This document shows positions 6,308-7,691 of a stretch of 7,691 nucleotides of DNA, one piece after another. Origin of the DNA: a bacterium (GTDB lineage Bacteria; SM23-31; JAUVVT01); assembly GCA_030616165.1 (NCBI GenBank), contig JAUWXV010000181.1, positions 1 to 7,691 on the forward strand, given 5' to 3'. The notes beneath the pieces are model-generated. The model made no database searches. It was given only the letters and a program-made list of their open reading frames with translations, and was not told where the DNA came from. Each line of letters opens with the position of its first letter. Positions within the stretch are counted from its first letter, which is position 1. The position numbers were made by a program, and so were the translations under genes.

Positions 6308-6997
6308 ATGAATAGATCAACTCTGATTATTATTTTTAAAAAAATATTTAAATTGTGCTCATTTAAAAAAATCCTTATACCATTATTGTTAATTTTGCTT
6401 ATCAATTGTGATAAAAATCCTATTCAAACTGAGGCAGATCCTTATTTGTTATCAGCTCAGGAGAAGGTTAAAGGATTGATTTTTAGTGAGGTCTATCTGG
6501 ATGAAAATCAGCCTTCAAAAAGTTGGGTTGAAGTATGGAACCCAACAGATAAATCTCTTATTCTCGCGACTTTTCGTATTTCACATATAAAAACCGGTAA
6601 TATTCTTCCTCCCGACATTCAAAGAAATGGAGGCATCTTAGTAAACCGGGATGAATACCTGGTTCTTTGCGTAAGTGAGGCTCATTTTAATTCCGAATGG
6701 GGAAATATAAAAAATCTGGTAGCCGTTGATGCTTTATCATATTTTTCTTCGGGAGGCTTTATTGCGTTGACTACCTATAGCTTAGAAGATATTTGTTTTG
6801 ATGCATTTCGTTATGGAGTTCCGGAAATGTCAGAGGAATTCGAGGATTTTTGCGGTAGTCAGGTTATACCTTTTTCAAAAAATGGGAAAAGCTATTCACG
6901 AAATATATTAACAACAGAGGAAGGAATAGACATCTCTGATTTTCATGAAACTGCTCCAACACCAGGTATTCTTAATGAAATTCTCAATTTAAATTAG
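6308..6997 (+). CDS. Lamin-tail domain lipoprotein
   Basis: A 229-residue predicted lipoprotein. The basic N-region is followed by a hydrophobic core (about 22-33) ending L-I-N-C at 31-34, after which the chain turns polar. Asn just before Cys34 is less usual than Gly, Ala or Ser. The exported part (about 55-225) reads as one lamin-tail domain: L-I-F-S-E-V-Y (57-63), then S-W-V-E-V-W-N-P-T (72-80), R-I-S (90-92), E-Y-L-V-L (116-120), and the closing S-Y-S-R-N (195-199) with S-D-F-H-E-T-A-P-T-P-G (210-220). Lamin-tail domains in bacteria are envelope or secreted modules of immunoglobulin-like fold, often binding or anchoring domains. A free-standing one gives no more specific role. The N-region is long from the ATG. 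A TTG at 6353 would give a 19-residue signal of normal size, but neither start has an SD. Confidence 0.8.
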   Translation: MNRSTLIIIFKKIFKLCSFKKILIPLLLILLINCDKNPIQTEADPYLLSAQEKVKGLIFSEVYLDENQPSKSWVEVWNPTDKSLILATFRISHIKTGNILPPDIQRNGGILVNRDEYLVLCVSEAHFNSEWGNIKNLVAVDALSYFSSGGFIALTTYSLEDICFDAFRYGVPEMSEEFEDFCGSQVIPFSKNGKSYSRNILTTEEGIDISDFHETAPTPGILNEILNLN

Positions 6998-7016
6998 ATG
7001 AAACTGCTGAAAAATA

Positions 7017-7050
7017 GATTGCCTTGTTGTTTCGCTCCTCGTAATGACAT
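7017..7050 (-). repeat. Dispersed intergenic repeat, copy B
   Basis: On the minus strand this runs from ATGTCATTACGAGGAGCGAA to AAGGCAATC, the common extragenic 'GTCATTGCGAG...GCAATC' form. It begins 19 bp after the lamin-tail stop and faces copy C head to head, so that GATTGC (7017-7022) and GCAATC (7090-7095) bound a 79-bp inverted unit. Confidence 0.6.
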
Positions 7051-7060
7051 ATTGGCTGTT

Positions 7061-7095
7061 GTTATTGCAAATCCGAATCTTTAGGAGTAGCAATC
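7061..7095 (+). repeat. Dispersed intergenic repeat, copy C
   Basis: GTTATTGCAAATCCGAAT (7061-7078) leads to GGAGTAGCAATC (7084-7095). It shares the AAxCCGAAT core and GCAATC end with copy A of the ddl/DUF6599 gap, in the opposite orientation. It lies 10 bp from copy B, and together they could fold into one long imperfect hairpin between the convergent genes. Confidence 0.6.
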
Positions 7096-7158
7096 AGGTT
7101 CAAATTAACCATCTTATATGAATTTTTTTCAACATTACTGTAAAATCAAATTCTTTAT

Positions 7159-7187
7159 AAATTTTAAATTTAGAAATTTCAAAATTT
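7159..7187. terminator. A/T-only bidirectional hairpin between convergent genes
   Basis: AAATTTTAAATTT (7159-7171) pairs with AAATTTCAAAATTT (7174-7187) over 13 A-T pairs with one bulged C. It sits between the stops of the lamin-tail and prenyl synthase genes, where a two-way terminator is expected. Stability is low because there is no G-C pair. Confidence 0.3.
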
Positions 7188-7212
7188 GTCAGGATTTTAA
7201 TAAATAGAAAAC

Positions 7213-7691
7213 TTAATACCTTCTATTTTCAATCATTTCTGCAAGTCGGAATAAATTTTCAGTGTTATTTCCAAGATTTTTCAAATAACCGGTAGATTTT
7301 TTTATTCTTTTATTTACCTCTTTTTCTATGTAAGAAATTATTTCATATTTATTCAAGAGTTCTTTAATAAAAAACATATCTTCCTTTTCGATTTTAATTT
7401 TTTTCACCAATTTTTTTAAATAGTATTTTTCTTTATTATCTGCCTTCTGTTTCAAAAGTATAAGAGGATAAGTTTTTTTCCCTTGAACGAGGTCACTTCC
7501 TGGTTGTTTCCCAAGAGTTTTTCGATTAGAAATTATATCAAGTAGGTCATCCTGAATCTGAAATGCAATTCCTATATTCATCCCAAAAAGCCTTAAAGCA
7601 GATATTTGCTTTTCGGAACCACCTCCCAAGATAGCGCCGATTTTAGATGATATTGACATTAATATACCTGTTTTCATTTTGATCATATATA
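7213..7691 (-). CDS. Polyprenyl (isoprenyl) diphosphate synthase, C-terminal half
   Basis: The frame stays open to the right edge; the first ATG (7686) is internal, since the preceding codon (Tyr) continues the family's Y-x-x-M-I-x-x-K-T-G segment. About 158 of a usual 290-330 residues are present. Counted from that Met, K-T-G (5-7) is followed by the second aspartate-rich motif in G-I-A-F-Q-I-Q-D-D-L-L-D (39-50), which binds Mg-diphosphate of isopentenyl diphosphate. G-K-Q-P-G-S-D-L with G-K-K-T-Y-P (59-74) follows. The enzyme condenses allylic and isopentenyl diphosphates in the cytoplasm. The first DDxxD motif, whose neighbourhood sets chain length, is off the window, so farnesyl, geranylgeranyl and longer-chain synthases cannot be told apart. 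The gene is convergent with the lamin-tail gene, 215 bp away. Confidence 0.93.
   Translation of the reverse strand, partial: YMIKMKTGILMSISSKIGAILGGGSEKQISALRLFGMNIGIAFQIQDDLLDIISNRKTLGKQPGSDLVQGKKTYPLILLKQKADNKEKYYLKKLVKKIKIEKEDMFFIKELLNKYEIISYIEKEVNKRIKKSTGYLKNLGNNTENLFRLAEMIENRRY

Noticed and set aside
6998-7084. In-frame 28-codon ORF directly after the lamin-tail stop codon
   Set aside because: It translates the dispersed repeat (C-F-A-P-R-N-D is a typical product of it). The lamin-tail domain already ends with its normal P-T-P-G, so this is not a read-through extension or frame-broken domain.

Overview
The window is AT-rich bacterial DNA (G+C roughly one third by eye) in the standard genetic code. 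It carries genes for D-Ala-D-Ala ligase (peptidoglycan), an HD-GYP signalling phosphodiesterase, a prenyl diphosphate synthase, a Tat-exported DUF362 protein, a DUF6599 protein and a lamin-tail lipoprotein. A Tat signal, likely lipoproteins and a DUF6599/DUF362 pair fit an uncultivated Gram-negative-type lineage (FCB-group, Aminicenantes/Acidobacteriota-like or a WOR-3/KSB1-type candidate phylum). I cannot fix the phylum from this sequence. Good Shine-Dalgarno (SD) sequences (GGAGG) occur at only some starts; several genes have none.

Layout. Positions 1-207 hold the C-terminal end of a HAD-IB hydrolase (+). It converges on a minus-strand block read from right to left: HD-GYP phosphodiesterase (start about 4670), a strong hairpin with a T tract (3678-3699), D-Ala-D-Ala ligase (3652-2546), a 338-bp gap with two hairpins and a dispersed-repeat copy, a DUF6599 protein (2207-1275) and a Tat-exported DUF362 protein (1204-236). 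The spacer 4671-4938 is divergent. Its plus strand holds a possible promoter, a hairpin that buries an SD, a 21-codon ORF behind that SD, and then a second DUF362 gene without a signal peptide (4939-6027). A lamin-tail lipoprotein gene (6308-6997) follows on the plus strand. It converges, across a spacer with two more repeat copies in inverted orientation, on the 3' half of a prenyl diphosphate synthase gene (7213 to the window edge).

Working together. The clearest functional unit is DUF6599 followed by Tat-DUF362, same strand and 70 bp apart, probably acting outside the cytoplasmic membrane; their biochemical role is unknown to me. Ddl and the prenyl synthase serve envelope and isoprenoid synthesis, and HD-GYP is cyclic-di-GMP signalling. 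These look like ordinary neighbours rather than one pathway. I see no tRNA, rRNA, CRISPR array, transposase or defence system. The most unusual features are the SD-sequestering hairpin with its mini-ORF and the degenerate palindromic repeat family, present three times in two intergenic regions.
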